Positions 9,848-22,527 are shown, counted from the stretch's first letter. The stretch is 64,000 nt of DNA from Zoroaster sp. YZ-2022 (GCA_029582265.1 CM055823.1:17295019-17359018), one strand, 5' to 3'. Notes: a model not told the origin generated them from the sequence alone. A program made the numbers and translations.

Positions 9848-11403
9848 CTGAAACAAATCATTTTTGAAAGGCTTGCAACTGCAATGATCACCAAAACAAA
9901 TATTAATTTGGCAGATATGGCAACTACAGAATCAATGCCCTCATCAGGTTTGATGGAAAGAAATGTTTTACACCTGTAAACAAATCAATTTATTATATAT
10001 TTTAACTTGGGAACAAAAACACAGCAATCGCCCTGTTGAGTGGAACTGATCCACCCATTCTGCAGTGTGCATTTACATGATCCAACTTATTGAAAGAAGC
10101 AATTCTCACCATCTTATAATTAAAAGGGAGTGTATATACACCAATGGTTAATAAATGAATGTGAATACATCCATATACTTATAGAATCAAGAGATGTATA
10201 GAAGCCAAACTGTAGAAAATATGTTCACATTTGTTTGTATTTGTTAAAATGTGGAAATGTTTCAATGTCCAATGATCCATTTAAAATTTGAGTGTTTCAT
10301 TCATACATTTCACATTGTCAAGTGGAATAACTTCTCAGAGTATTCAGTATTTCGGTACCATTAACATATTACATTACAAGTATAATTCACTCAGTTACTC
10401 CCTAAATTAATTAGGACAAAAAATTACCCTTTCATTCCCGCTCTCAAAATATTCCGGATAACATCATACACTGACATCCTGCAACTTGAATTTGTATGTA
10501 TAAAAGTATGTTGGATATTGCAATGGTAATGAAGGGATGTATCCAAACCCCTTTTATGCTTAAACCAGTTAGAGTTAGTGTAATGCTTTCATGAGGATGC
10601 TTTCTTAAAGGGGATATATCGTCACAATCAGAGCAGGCTTGCGGCTTGACACTGAATCCTGCACGGATAGTTCTAGATGAACTCAGATAAACCCAGTGAA
10701 TATATAGATAGATATAACACTATGAATAACTTTACTGTGATAATGCCCTGAAAATCTGTTTTACTGTGAAATAAATAGTTCACGACAATTTCATGATGAG
10801 ACAACACAGTGAAATTGCCATGAAATAAAATTCTTTCGCCGTGGCAGTTTTGGGGCAGCTCATTAATTCTCGAGAGCACCATGAATTTGCCGTGAAATCA
10901 CCGTGGACATTATTGCCAATATCTGAGAGGAAGAGACACTGTGAAATTGCAGTGAAATTATGGTGAACTGTTATTTCAAGGCAAAACTGCATATGATTGC
11001 ATATATGATGATGGTTTGCCTCCTGTCCCAACAAACAAAGGTGAATGTTCTGACCTCATAGCACCTGGTATGTCAAGAAAAAAATGTCTAGATTAATCTG
11101 AATTATAACATTTTAGTGTATGCAGGTTAACCAGTTGACGTCGGGAATATATTTTTTTTCCGGTCCCCCGTGCGGGTTTATTTTCAGTAAAATATCTGAA
11201 AAAATTTCTAGCCATTAATAATTTTTTTTGTCAATGAAACTAAGTTCGGACACCCAAATAAACACCTTTACTCATTGACATTTCGAGAATTAAATGGCTA
11301 GTTTTTTAATTACGGTTGTGTTTGTTCAGCACAATTAGACCGTTGGCAAGCTCCGATGCAACGGCCTATTAGCAACCAGCGCCCGGTCGAAAAGACGGCA
11401 TAC
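9848..11403. other. Intronic/intergenic sequence with a MITE-like scrap
   Basis: No supported exon was seen. Near 10608 a stretch beginning AAAGGGGATATATCGTCACAATC resembles the start of the TTAAAGGGACA-type MITE copies found at 20875 and 30118, but no matching right end was recognised. Open frames at 10673-11034 are short and show no family features. Confidence 0.35.
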
Positions 11404-11557
11404 CTGGAGAGAGATCGAAGGCCTCGTAAACAATAGATATAAATCCGTCTTTACAAATTCTTGGCTGGTACGTCAAAGGAACATGTCTTGGATAAAGAGT
11501 GAACTCGTTCAGTGTTTGCAGAGCATTTTGTCCGGGGCCACCGAACCGTGACCCCAT
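11404..11557 (-). CDS. Possible first coding exon, unrecognised protein
   Basis: A frame from ATG 11557 runs 51 codons plus one base to a strong donor (CAG before GTATGC at 11404). It starts MGSRFGGPGQNALQTLNEF and is slightly CpG-rich compared with its surroundings. No family is recognised. Its phase does not fit directly onto the exon at 9847, where a stop would arise, so if real it belongs to another transcript or needs an intermediate exon. Chance is not excluded. Confidence 0.25.
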
Positions 11558-13365
11558 GGACTCTGAGAAACGATTGCGCGTATACACGTCAGCCGCCACG
11601 ACAGCACGCCACGTGTGGCATGTTGACAAGTCTCCCGGTGACACACACAAAAATCAGAATGCGTGTTTAGACGCTCTCCGATCCGCTGTACAAAAAAAAT
11701 TGCGTGTATACACAGTGTCACAAACTTAGAATTAATATATAAATGTCATTTTAAAGTAACATAAATAATTGTACTTAGGCCTAAATCCTGTGGGTGTGAC
11801 GAAAATCATGTCCTTTCAGTACCACCTTACTTTTTTATAGAACCGGCAGCCATCCTTATTTTGTTAATATCCACCGAGCCATGGGGCTGCACCTTTTTGT
11901 TTACTAAATAATCTGTTGTGAATTTAGTTTCCTTATTTGGCTTAAACATGCAAAGGTTTCCTAACATGATTGAACACACACAATCTGGATCAATATTTAT
12001 TCAAATTTATGGGATAAATGAATATTCATTATTGGTGTCGTATATAAAGAAAAGTAAAGGGGTTTGGGAGACACTTAGCAGCTTGACCACCGGCTCGATG
12101 ACTTTGGGCACTGAGGCCTCTGCCTGCGACCCCACCCTGGGGGTACGGATCTGAGCTCCAATAATGCCGGTCTGATCAGCCGTTGTTTTTGTGTGTATTC
12201 CGGCTCTGTTAGCCGATGATTTGGAGGACATCCGAGTTGTGATTTCCGAGACTGGGGCCAAGCTGCTAAGTCGCCAAAACCTTTAAGGTTGATTTTATTT
12301 AAATAATTTTCTGGGATTTGGGATCTGGTAGGGACGTGGAGAGGCACGACGCCGATTTAGAGGCAAACCCGTCTTGGGGACGTGACGTCATCCGCCGAGG
12401 CACGCCAAGGGTCTCTGTCCAGTATCACCACCGCACGCTCAACCAGCCAACTATACACAACGATCAACAACTGGGTTCGAATTTATCATTTATCTAAATT
12501 TACTTGAGTTGTATTAAATTTAATTGATGTTATGTTTATTGTAAGTTTATTGTTAGTAATAATTAAATTATATTATAAAAATGTATCTTTTTATGTTCCT
12601 CTGCTTCATTTTGTTGGTGTGTTCATTTTCCCTGGGGTACCTTTTAACTGTATAACTTTCACGCTGTCCCAATCATGGTGGACATTGTGACACACGGCCT
12701 CCGAAGCGAACTGGTTAATTTAGGAAAGGAATGCAGTTTGTTTAAAACTGCAAGCAATATGAGTCCCACAAGAAAAGGAATCACAATTACTGTCAGCCCA
12801 TTTGTAACAATATGTACACACTTTAAAACATGAATTGGATATTATGCTGAACTTTCAAAACAATATTATTACTACCAACAAGTACATGGCCTTCAAGGCA
12901 ATTAGTGCCCACCTGTTTGTGTGATTACTAATAATATACGAGTAGCTGGAAACAAGGGAAGGCAATGACCAAGGCCTGAGGTCAGTATTGAATAATACAT
13001 ACAAATAATTGAACTACTTGAATTTCATTCTCTTTTAACATATGCTTAGTGTTCGCATTATTTCCATCGATATATATTTATAGTTAAATTAGTTCCTCTG
13101 AGAATAAAGTAAACTGATCATGTCTGACTGAGGGTTTACAATAATTAAGCATTGACAATGCCATGGGGCATTATACTATAGGCCTACATGACTATATGAA
13201 GATTAAACTATATATGTACCTGGACATGCAAGAAACAATTCACGGTTCATGTAAACTTCAGAAGCAATTAAGGATAAAGAATCAACAAGATGTGTGTTAT
13301 AAAATGTATATAAAAATAAATTTGATATAGAGGGTGAGAAGAAGAATTCTAACCTGAACACTCAC
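11558..13365. other. Non-coding stretch with a CpG-richer block near 12.06-12.48 kb
   Basis: The block at about 12060-12480 is more GC-rich than its neighbours and contains words such as TTGGGGACGTGACGTCA that resemble the R-like part of the LTR starting at 63680. No LTR ends or coding frames could be fixed, so it is only a possible LTR scrap. Confidence 0.3.
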
Positions 13366-13459
13366 TGTTTTTTTTTATGTAGAAGCTCAGTTGCCTCTCT
13401 AGAGTTTCATTCAATATGACTGTGGCAGGTCCAAGATGTTCTGTCTTGTGTTTGTAAAC
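13366..13459 (-). CDS. Exon of a tyrosine-recombinase-like gene (HKT motif)
   Basis: On minus an acceptor TTCTCATTTCAG leads into 13459 and a donor GTGAG follows 13366. The 94-nt exon translates VYKHKTEHLGPATVIL, then NETLERQLSFYIKKN, with one base left over. The HKT strand followed by a Gly-Pro-Ala turn and a helix ending in Tyr is a pattern seen in invertebrate tyrosine-recombinase-like proteins, where the Lys/His-Lys lies in the beta-hairpin. It is upstream on minus of the exon at 9739-9847, and order and strand agree with one gene. Exon phases require a missing middle exon. No frame breaks are seen in either exon. Confidence 0.5.
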
Positions 13460-14598
13460 CTGAAATGAGAAATGTATTGTATCAGTAATGCTAATAAGGC
13501 TAAACAGCTCAGGTTCCAAACCCAATACTTAATACTTAATATCATGACTTTCAAAAAGCCTCATCCTTGTGACCCCGGGACAGCCGCTTCCATAGGGGTG
13601 TGATCCCCGGCCAACGATACGTATGGAAATTGAATAGCTTTTGATGCTTAGCGCCCCCATAACAAAGATATTCACAAAATAGGGAGAACCAACACAGAAC
13701 TAGATAGCTCTAGATACCGGTACGGTAACCCAGATGTTGCAGGTTCAAACCCAGCTCTTGTCAATTCAGTAATTCATTTTAATAGACAGATTCAGCCACT
13801 CAGTGCAATATATTCATCATGATCATTTTTTTCCCCTGACACATCCAGCATTTTTCTGACTGACTTACTTATGAATGCTTTGATTGAACATAAATTGCCA
13901 GAACTCATTCTCTGTGAATAACTTATGTATGAATATCTTCAAAAATGTCTGGATCTACGGAGTGTTTTCTATGCATGTACTCTCTCCTATTGTAGCATTT
14001 TGTATTACTCCTGCTCATGGAGCTTATCCAAGCACAATTTTCATTTTGATAAGATTCCTTATTCGCTTGATCATCGTCCATGTTATCTGCTCAGCCGTTT
14101 CTTAATTGATAAATCATATAATAAATATGAATGTGCCATTACAAAGTTTTGCAAATGAGGGGTCAGGAGGGGTGGGAGAAAGGGTTATGTGAAATATTTG
14201 TGTGTTCCCATGGTTACATCTAACAAGAAACCTGCCAAAGCTGTGTGAGGACTATTCCACAAAATACCAGCTTTGTTGGTCATACATAATTATACAGCCA
14301 CCAGCATCTATGATATAACTTAATTTCATAATTTGTTTCCCTCCTCCCCATGCCCCATCCCCTTGTATACTGCACTGAGCTTGAGACTAACAAGGTTTAC
14401 TCACCACTGATCTGTGACTTCAATTCTGATTGACGTGTACACTTTATATTGACAGCAGGTACTTGTTGACCGTTTTTGGTTGTTTCTCATTGCAGCAAGG
14501 GTCAGCACAATTCTAAATAACTGGAATAAATATATTCATACAGGAATTATGTAAAAGCTACATTCAGTTTTCAAATGATACACACACATGTACTTGAA

Positions 14599-14635
14599 AC
14601 TGCATTGGTACAAATCAGGTTTGTACCAATGCAGT
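14599..14635. repeat. Perfect short hairpin
   Basis: Two 16-base arms, ACTGCATTGGTACAAA and its exact complement, flank a 5-base loop TCAGG. It may be the core of a small inverted-repeat element. No function is indicated. Confidence 0.7.
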
Positions 14636-15044
14636 ACATGTACTGTATATGGTGAAAACTGTGTTGCATATTCAAGTTAACTCTGGTTACCGTGGTGAAC
14701 AGGCAAAAACATGCTCGTCTAGCTCCAAATACATTGTAGACAGTGAAAATAATGCCTTTAAAAATACGTTATGTCCCAGTAAGTAGCTTGATCTATAATC
14801 GCTTATTCAATTCATGGAAATGATGAAGGCACCCTGTTAAAAACAGAACCATATTCAATCTACACACTGAATATTTTTCTAATGAAAAAGGAGTACCTAT
14901 ATATAATACTATTAATAACCCTCGTCCAAATTTAGTTACCGTAGAGAAATTATTTATTTTGGGAAGTGCATTCATCTTAGATAAATAATGCTGTCCAGGA
15001 ACCTTTTTTTAAACATAACAAAAATTCACATGGTAGATTTATGA

Positions 15045-15260
15045 TATATTTCTTAAAACATTGAGGCTTGAAATGGACATTTGTTTACACACTTCCCTGT
15101 AAAGATGTGAGGTGTTTTTCCTTATGTTTAGTTCCAAAAAGTATCATTTCACATTTATTCACAATACATTTATGAAAGCACTTCTGTGTGCCTCACATCT
15201 TTAAAGAGAAGTTTGTAGACAAATGGCCATTCCAGTCCTCTATTATTTTTAAGAAATATA
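15045..15260. mobile_element. MITE with long imperfect terminal inverted repeats
   Basis: The left arm begins TATATTTCTTAAAA and the right end reads TTTTAAGAAATATA. Further in, AATGGACATTTGTTTACA and GATGTGAGG are matched by CCTCACATC and a complementary copy. Arms are about 70 bp with scattered mismatches and indels. There is no coding content, and no clear target duplication was assigned. Confidence 0.6.
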
Positions 15261-17309
15261 AGAAATATGTACTCAGTGAATGTTATTTGGTATACATGTA
15301 CATGTAGATGATCATGTTTCTTGAGGATGATACATTTGATAATCCAGTAATTACCACTGTTACACTTGCTTTAAAAGTGTATAGACTGTTTTGGAATATT
15401 CCCTGCACTTTATATTACCTTACTGCCATAAAAAATGTCACAAGTTAATGAACAAAAGGAAAAACAAAAATGTAACAAAAAACAATAAAAAGTTCATAAA
15501 TGTGAACATCAACATTTCAATAGTTTATTTAATACTCGGCCATTTATTTATTTTATTTATACATATTTGTTTTATTTTTTAAGTTGAGTAACAATCCCCG
15601 ACGAGATAGTGCTTGTTACTATAATGGTACAAGATTTGGATTTTAAGACAATCTCCCTGTAATTTCTTAAATACTCATAATAGTTGTCATACTTTTTTGG
15701 ATATATGCACATCCTGAAAAGGCAAGCAAGGACTTCATAAAGTTTGAAAAACAAATCCAACATTGTCTATAATTTCAGAAAATGTCAACAAATCCTTAAA
15801 ATGCTTCAAACCCTTAATACATTGCTTATGGTGGGTGTGGTTGAACTTGAAGTATAGTGGTTGGCGAGGGGTTATGATGGGGTAGCTCTGGTAACATAGC
15901 CCAAAGTAAGTCACATTGGGCTATGCTATTTTCCATAGCTGGACAAGCCAACAGCATTATGTGGTCTAAGCAAGATGGACGGTCCCTTTAAAGTACACAG
16001 CATAATCCAAAACCAAATTTAAAAAAAAATCATAGTTTATGACAGGAGTATACACTCACGAATTTGACAAAAAATATTCACTGAAAATTTGAAATGTTGT
16101 GCCCAATTTTTGATTCATTTTTTGAAAATACTGGTTATGAATGTTCAGTGAGTATTCTTAAAAGGAACCTTGTAGGCATTTTCTATTTTATTTGTTCTAT
16201 GTTTATGAACTGTTCGGAAATATTATATATCCTCAATTTACCCTAAATGACGCACCTAAGGTTATATAATTAACTGGACGGTAACTTACAAATGAAATTA
16301 GCAGTTTGGCGTTTCAGTTTGTTTCAGTGAAGGATTCTCTTGTAAAATGCTGAATTTCAATGCATGATCATACGCGTGGATGTCTTGAGCACCGTTTTTT
16401 GAGACGCACAGAATTGTGGTCATCAGAAAATTGATGTTGGTATAATGACTCACCCCAAACTGTTAAAGTTGATGGGGGCACAGAAAATGTACCCAAGAAG
16501 AAAAACAGTTGAAATCATGTTTCATCTTATTCCAGATGGTTGTAAAATTGTTTTTAAACTTGAAAATAAAAATATTGTTTTCGATTTTTAAAATAAAATG
16601 GTATAATTTGGAGAAGCTCTCAAAACTTTTAATCAATATTCTTGAAAGGCCAATAAAATGGAATTGGAAGGTGGTTAAATTTCTTGCAAAAAGTACTTTA
16701 AAACTTTGAAATGTGTAAAATTGCTGTTAACATTTTGTCAAATAAAAGATTTCTTTTCATAACCATGATATTAATGTTTCATTTTCTCAATAATTTTCCA
16801 CTACCGTCGAAATAAACACCAACGAATTAAGTAGTCTTCGTTCGCTTCTTCTATAAGGAATGTGTCCAATTTGAGGATCAGTATTTCTTTAAAAAATCAT
16901 TGCAAATGCAAAGCATTCATATATTTTGGTTTTCACAGACAACAGCTTGTTGACGGCATAGAACAATAAAATCACAGATGTTCGTGGAAAAAAAAATTGA
17001 GGTCATGTAAATCTCTTACTATTTGTATCTTGTAAAATCAGTGGTTAAACAACTTTTTCCACTTTCATAAGCACTAACTTTCCAGTAAATCATACAATTT
17101 CACTATAATTTTTATTTCTGTAACAAGCACGACTTAGATAAGTTTATGCAACCAGTAATACGCCATAGTTTTGTAAGTTTTCCGAGAAATGCTAAGCCAA
17201 AGGTAGGTGCGTCATTTCACGAGTGCGGCGAATTACGTACATGGACGATACAATCGCTCGTAACTCTACATGATAATAGGTAAAACTTGTAGCTTTGCAT
17301 GGTGAGGAT

Positions 17310-17591
17310 GATAAGTAAGACTAATTGCGGTGACACCATGTGGAATCTCAATTGAGTAGTAATTAGTTCTGAAAAGAACTGGTGGTACAACTCGACGTTT
17401 CGATCAGTATGCTCTGATCGTCCTCAGGAGAATGCCGGACTCTGGACGGCATTCCCCTGAGGACGGCATTCTCCTGAGGACGATCAGAGCATACTGATCG
17501 AAACGTCGAATTGTACCACCAGTTCTTTTCAGAACTAATTACTACTCAATTGAGATTCCACATGGTGTCACCGCAATTATTCTTACTTATC
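17310..17591. mobile_element. 128-bp-arm foldback, likely Penelope-type terminal repeat pair
   Basis: Bases 17310-17437 and 17464-17591 are near-perfect reverse complements separated by 26 bp. Each arm contains the word CTGAGGA followed by a 7-bp helix and GAAACGTC, the conserved skeleton of hammerhead ribozymes that are known in the terminal repeats of Penelope-like elements. No coding sequence is associated. It is read as two inverted, truncated terminal repeats left by such an element, or as a non-autonomous relative. Confidence 0.6.
17474..17508 (+). ncRNA. Hammerhead-ribozyme-like core
   Basis: CTGAGGA (17474-17480) matches the CUGANGA box. CGATCAG (17481-17487) and CTGATCG (17494-17500) form helix II with a 6-base loop, and GAAA (17500-17503) follows. 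ACGTC then gives a self-complementary ACGU that could form a stem III between two copies, with GUC as the cleavage triplet. A second copy lies inverted at 17393-17427. A good stem I was not found, so self-cleavage is not claimed. Confidence 0.5.
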
Positions 17592-18182
17592 TACATGATA
17601 ATGTTGAGTTATGATTATCACAACTGATGGGAGTGATCAGGCGCGGATCCAGGAATTTTTTAGACGGGGGGCACACCCAATACGAACATTTTTTTTTCCT
17701 ATGCTAACATTGTATATTGTTTGTCATGTTTTTTTTCCTTTGTTTTCGCGCCTTAAGCGCCCAGCAGGGTAGATATGTGCGCGCTACAAATCTTTATTAT
17801 TATTATTATTGTTATTATTATTAAATGCGAGCGCGAAGCGCGAAGCCCTTACGGCGTTGGGTCCTGGGCCTGCTTAAGGGCCTCGGAAAATTTTGGATTC
17901 TGGCTCTGTGGTGTAATCTGAGGCGATTCCTGGCCAGTTTCACCTGACTTTTTTTGCAAAAGTTTTCAAGATTATATGGAGAATATATATATATATATAT
18001 ATATATAATTCATTATTTTAGCCATTATTTTAGCAATGTCATGACTACAACAATATAAGTTTCTCCCTCCCCGATTTTTGGCATTTAATTTGCAGTTTTT
18101 GACTTCAGTTTTAATTTATCTGGAATTCAGTCCAGTTGAAATTTTCAAGAAAAGGGCTTGATTTCATACTGTTCCTTGCCCT

Positions 18183-18407
18183 GTGTTAAAACCATTAGCT
18201 GCAAGACTCATCGTACTTCGCAGGCCTATGCGTACTGGCGTAGAATCCGACAGTAAATTGACATCGGCGATTGTAATTTCCACACGGTACCCCGACCCTT
18301 CTTCAGATGAAACGGAACAATTTGTAGACGTGGAGGAATTGGGTCAAGAAACCAGACTAGCTTGCTTTGCACCCGATCATAGACTACCGATTGCAAACGA
18401 AATGTAG
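18183..18407 (+). pseudogene. Possible hAT transposase fragment
   Basis: A short frame contains TRLACFAPDHRLPIANEM, which resembles the hAT motif around R-x-x-CFAH-x-LQL, with acidic residues just upstream as in hAT proteins. There is no dimerisation (hATC) domain and no other conserved block. It lies inside the hAT-like inverted repeats, which supports the reading. The match is short. Confidence 0.3.
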
Positions 18408-18838
18408 ACTAACTAATTTTGGGAAGTATTTGAAAAAATTCACTATAATCATCATTGGAAATTGATACAAAAAATCCACTTTTCTCAATAATGACAGTAC
18501 ACCAAACTGAAGGCGCTGTTCACCTTGGATGGTGGCTTTATTTTTTACTCTGCACCCTTAATTTTTAATCCTTTTTTATCAACCTTTTATGAGACACATC
18601 GTTGGATATTTTTATCACCGAAGCTTCTGTGGAAAATCAAATATAATATAAAAGAAGCTGCAATCAATTAATTGCCATAATGAGGCTGTGTTAAACTTTA
18701 TGAAGTCATCTCCATTAACTAAATTCGTGGAGGAAAATTGTCTTTAAGAATGGGTTGACTAAAATAAATAAATCAGTTCCTCAGAAGATTGCTAAGGGCT
18801 AACTGAGACTGTCCTGAAAGTCCATCGAAGAGAAATTA

Positions 18839-18970
18839 TACTTCACACTGGTTAGACCACACATCTTTGATATGGGAGCACTGCTTGGAAACCCCGTATC
18901 ACCAAAAACATCTCTTCGCTTGAAAGAGTCCAGAGACGAGCTGGCGTTCAGAGCGGCAAGACCTGCCTGT
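18839..18970 (+). pseudogene. CR1/Jockey-like LINE fragment, end of the reverse transcriptase
   Basis: The frame reads YFTLVRPHIFDMGALLGNP followed by a Lys/Arg-rich stretch, resembling the LVRP-x-LEYA-x-x-W-x-P segment in the RT thumb of CR1 and Jockey-type LINEs. The fragment is short, lacks catalytic motifs and loses frame after it. Confidence 0.5.
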
Positions 18971-19032
18971 CGAACTTACGGCAGAAGTCAGTTGCTTTAA
19001 ACGTCGACTTTCTGCCGTGTCTAATTCAAATA

Positions 19033-19660
19033 CAGTGAAATCTCGATAAGTCAAATCTCAGGGGAATGAACTCAAACTTCGACTTATGCGGAGGTTCGAG
19101 TTAGCCGAGGTCGCCATTTTACCCCCCCCCCCCTTGCGTGCATAAATTATCGTACGCCCGCAAAGTAACCTATTGTAGCACGGGGAATTAAGCACACAAG
19201 ATGCAACATTTTAAAATTTGTTATAAACGTCTTACATATTTATTAAATAGTTTTTAAAGTTTTCCAAAAAATATAAAATTATTGTTAACGCTTTCGAAAT
19301 CAATTATGACCTACCTTATACAACTCATTGGTATGAGATTTGGCTACGCAACAGAGCTAAAAAAAGGATTGAGCGCATTTCCAGCACCGCGTTGACGTTA
19401 GCCTTGGCGTGTTTTGAAACGGTCAAGCCACCCATCACTGCAGCTGAAGTCTGCATGTCCTAACTTCTTTGCCAAAGACCTGGCCTTTTCTTGAAGAATT
19501 GGACCCGAAATCGGAATGTTTTCGGCCCGTACAGCTTTGAACCAGGTCAAAGCAGCCTCTTCAACATCGGGAAAAGCCACCTTTCTCATGCGTTTCCGAC
19601 CTGCTGAAAAAGACTCATTGTTGAACTGTTCCAGCAGTTTCTCCTTATTACATGTAATGT
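19033..19660 (-). mobile_element. Tigger/pogo transposon fragment with CENP-B-type HTH domain
   Basis: A TA (19031-19032) precedes CAGTGAAATCTCGATAAG, a typical pogo/Tigger terminal sequence. On minus, 19650-19398 encodes a CENP-B-like helix-turn-helix region with SAGRKRMR, AALTWFKAVRAENIPISGP and a final GWLDRFK. Autonomous Tigger transposases continue into a DDE domain. Here a stop follows within a few residues and the rest is missing, as is the second terminal repeat. It is dead and inserted inside the hAT-like element. Confidence 0.7.
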
Positions 19661-20519
19661 AAATTTTTGGGTCATTATTTTAATTAGATACGGCAAAAGT
19701 TCGACGTTTGAAGCAGGCCTATAAACAAAACTTACTATATAGTAACTAACGGAGAGATGATACGACCATAATTTTGTTGAGATGCATCACAGCCTTGCAT
19801 TCAAGGCTATATTCACTGCAAAGGAATTTTGGTAAAGGAGCCTAGATAATTAAGCTGCTCAAACGAAGTATACTACGTGATGTACTTTGGTCAAAGAACG
19901 TTCGTGGTTTTTGGGTACAAATACAACTTTATCATGATGAGACGATTTTCTCTTTTAAAAGCCAAGGTCTATTTGTTTGTGGCACCAATTTCAACGATCA
20001 AAAAAATAATACATGGTTTCATTACTGGACATGATGGCACTGGATATTTTATTAATTGAAAAGAATGTGTGCGTTTAGGCCACTCAAAAAGGATTTTGGC
20101 AAAACTAGCAAATCATTCAGTCAAGTGATCAATTGTTTCCTGCTGGCTGTGGCCATTTAACCGGTAATAAACTTCCCCAAGAGGATTAGATGTTGAGATG
20201 GAGATAGTTGAAATCCCCGAGCTCCGGGAAATACTTCGGTTTTCTCTCAAAAGAGGGTTTCAGTTCCATGGCATGATTGAAACCGGTATATAACCTTTTT
20301 TTCTTGTTGCATTTTTCAGTATTTATTTTATGCCAAAAGTAGACACAGCAGATGTTTAATATTGTCGCCGGTATTTTTTTTAGGCTACTCCTCCTTTTCT
20401 CTGACCTCCCCCTTTTTTTTCTTCTTTTTTTCCATTTTTTATTTTTATTTTATTTTTTTACTCAATTTACCCGGGGGGCACGTGCCCCCGCGGCCTCCCC
20501 TGGATCCGCGCCTGGTGAT

Positions 20520-22471
20520 GCACTTCAGGGCAGTCATTTACAATTGAAATGTTGAATCATCAGATTCAATGCACGATCAAAGAAAACCAAATTGTTGTGT
20601 CACAGTTATTGGTAGATTTTGCAGAAAACCTAGCTTATACTTTGTTGTAAATACCGGTATTAGTAATAGCAGTTGCACAGAGTGATCAAAGCATTTATGC
20701 TCAGTGTCCTCCATGGTGTAACGTTAATCTTAAAATTATTCAGTACTCACAAATGAATGGGTCACACAAGTCTGTATTCAAGGTCCGAACTATGAAATCT
20801 TGATCATGTTGTTGATAAAGCGCCCTCTTTCGTCAGCTTAGGACTGCATGCAATGTATATACGCAGAACATAACTTAAAGGGACAGTATCGTCACGATCA
20901 ACAGGGCATGGAATCAGAGTACTTGTTTTAGATTAACTTAGTGACTGAAAATAATACCCAAAATGATAAGGTTATGACTGTTGTTGCTGAATATTCAGCC
21001 TTTTTTCACGTTGTTTCTCATCCTATTGTCCACATGTCCATCATCTGTGTATTCATTAATCACAATTATTTGTATTAGTCACTTTCATGTAATATAATTT
21101 ATTTTCATATTTTTATTTATTTTCAAAATAATCATTTTGGGCTTAATTAGTTTAATCTTTCTAAACACTATGAAAGGTTTTAACATGTTTATTGTACGTT
21201 ATTAGCTTGTGGTTTTGTGTAGAAATTTTTCTTCCGTATAAAATAGCCTGCAGTATTTTATTTTATAACACCTCATACATAGATTCTGCCTTATAATTGG
21301 TTGAGAGCGTGTCACATGACATTCGGTAATTTTTACTGTAATGCCGGCCAAGCAAACAAGGAAATACTAACTCATGGCAACCAATGAACTAGCCCATGGC
21401 AACCGGTGAAATTGGTCTATAAAACGTGTCAATGCTGTTCTTACAACATGAATTAATATGTTTTACATAATTGTTACAGAATTTCAATTAATTTCGAGTG
21501 TTGTCAAGTTAATGAAAGTCATGTATTGGTTTGATTTATTGTAGCAGTTATTATCCTTTTGATGTTTTCCATAGTTACTGCATCCCCCCTCCCCTCTTGC
21601 TGGTCCGCTCTCATGTTAAACCTCCAATTTTTGTTTTGTTTATAGTTACCAACATTTACTGGTACCCATTTTTGCATTCTTCTATTTTCATGTCACCTTC
21701 ATCAGATTTTGTATTACTTACACTCTTTATACATTGTATCAATTTCACTTTAAGTTTTCGTTCTTTTTACCAAAGCGTAAACATCACTCCTATTGTGACC
21801 CCATGTCAAGCTTTTTATTCATTTTATTCATAATCTAATCCATGCTACTTAATTAAATCTTGCTTTTAGTTTAAAATCTTGTTCACCCTAATTCCCTTTC
21901 CTTTTTAGTTTTCAAATAAACTTCATAGTTGTGCCTTTATACACATCCCATTAGTTCTTCAGTTTAAATTAAGCTCTCTAATTTTACGACAGAATTTACT
22001 CTTTTAAATGTTGCCCATCTAAGTAAAATTATTTTTTTCTTTTTTCTACATTGGACCTATAAGGACCATAGGTCCACAACTCTCTTTGACAAAGCCTGAA
22101 TCTTTATAATCAGTCATCATTCTCATTCTACGCACTTCTTGGAACATAGTTTTAATCCATTTGTCCACGGTGATAGAATGAACGTTTGCATATCGTGAGA
22201 TATGTTTAGGGCTGAATAAACCTTATGTTTATTTATACTCAAGACAGTGTCACAGATGACACTGTGTCACTGTGGCACTATGATTCCCAAAACAACATTG
22301 GATGCAAAAATAATATCCTATCTCTGTAGGCCTTCATGTACACGTTACTGCATACGTCAAATGCTCAATGGATCGATACACACTAACATGGAAAACTGTC
22401 ATGATTTTCAATCAATACGGCAGTGAATGTGAATGTGCTTTCATTTGGGCCGAAGTTGTGGTCATCGATCA
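20520..22471. other. Non-coding region between transposons
   Basis: Only the truncated MITE at 20875 is recognised. The open frame at 21531-21833 is a low-complexity, Phe/Ser/Tyr-rich reading of pyrimidine-rich DNA with no family features. Around 21280-21430 repeated CATGGCAACC words and a TATAAAA occur with no linked exon. Confidence 0.4.
20875..21010 (+). mobile_element. Truncated MITE of the TTAAAGGGACA family
   Basis: It begins TTAAAGGGACAGTATCGTCA and continues collinear with the copy at 30118 (GATCAAC, GGCATGGAAT, GTGACTGAAA, ATGATAAGGT). The matching right terminal repeat was not found. Confidence 0.55.
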
Positions 22472-22527
22472 TCAAGCTACGGAAGCGTTAAAGGGCCACA
22501 ACCAAAAAAAAAAATTCAAGTTACTAT

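Larger units (their letters stand above)
13460..17309. other. AT-rich non-coding region with small inverted repeats
   Basis: No exon is supported. Apart from the hairpin at 14599-14635 and the MITE at 15045-15260, the sequence is low-complexity AT-rich. A TTAAAGGGAC-like scrap appears near 15990 on minus. Confidence 0.4.
17638..20514. mobile_element. hAT-like DNA transposon with nested debris
   Basis: The ends are perfect 16-bp inverted repeats starting CAGGCGCGGATCCAGG, followed inward by G-runs on both sides. GTGAT flanks the element at 17633-17637 and 20515-20519, a 5-bp target duplication. CAG ends are hAT-like; most hATs duplicate 8 bp, so this may be a 5-bp subgroup. Inside are a weak hAT-transposase-like frame (18183-18407), a CR1-like RT scrap, a Tigger fragment and an (AT)n tract near 17988. 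No intact transposase is present. Confidence 0.7.
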
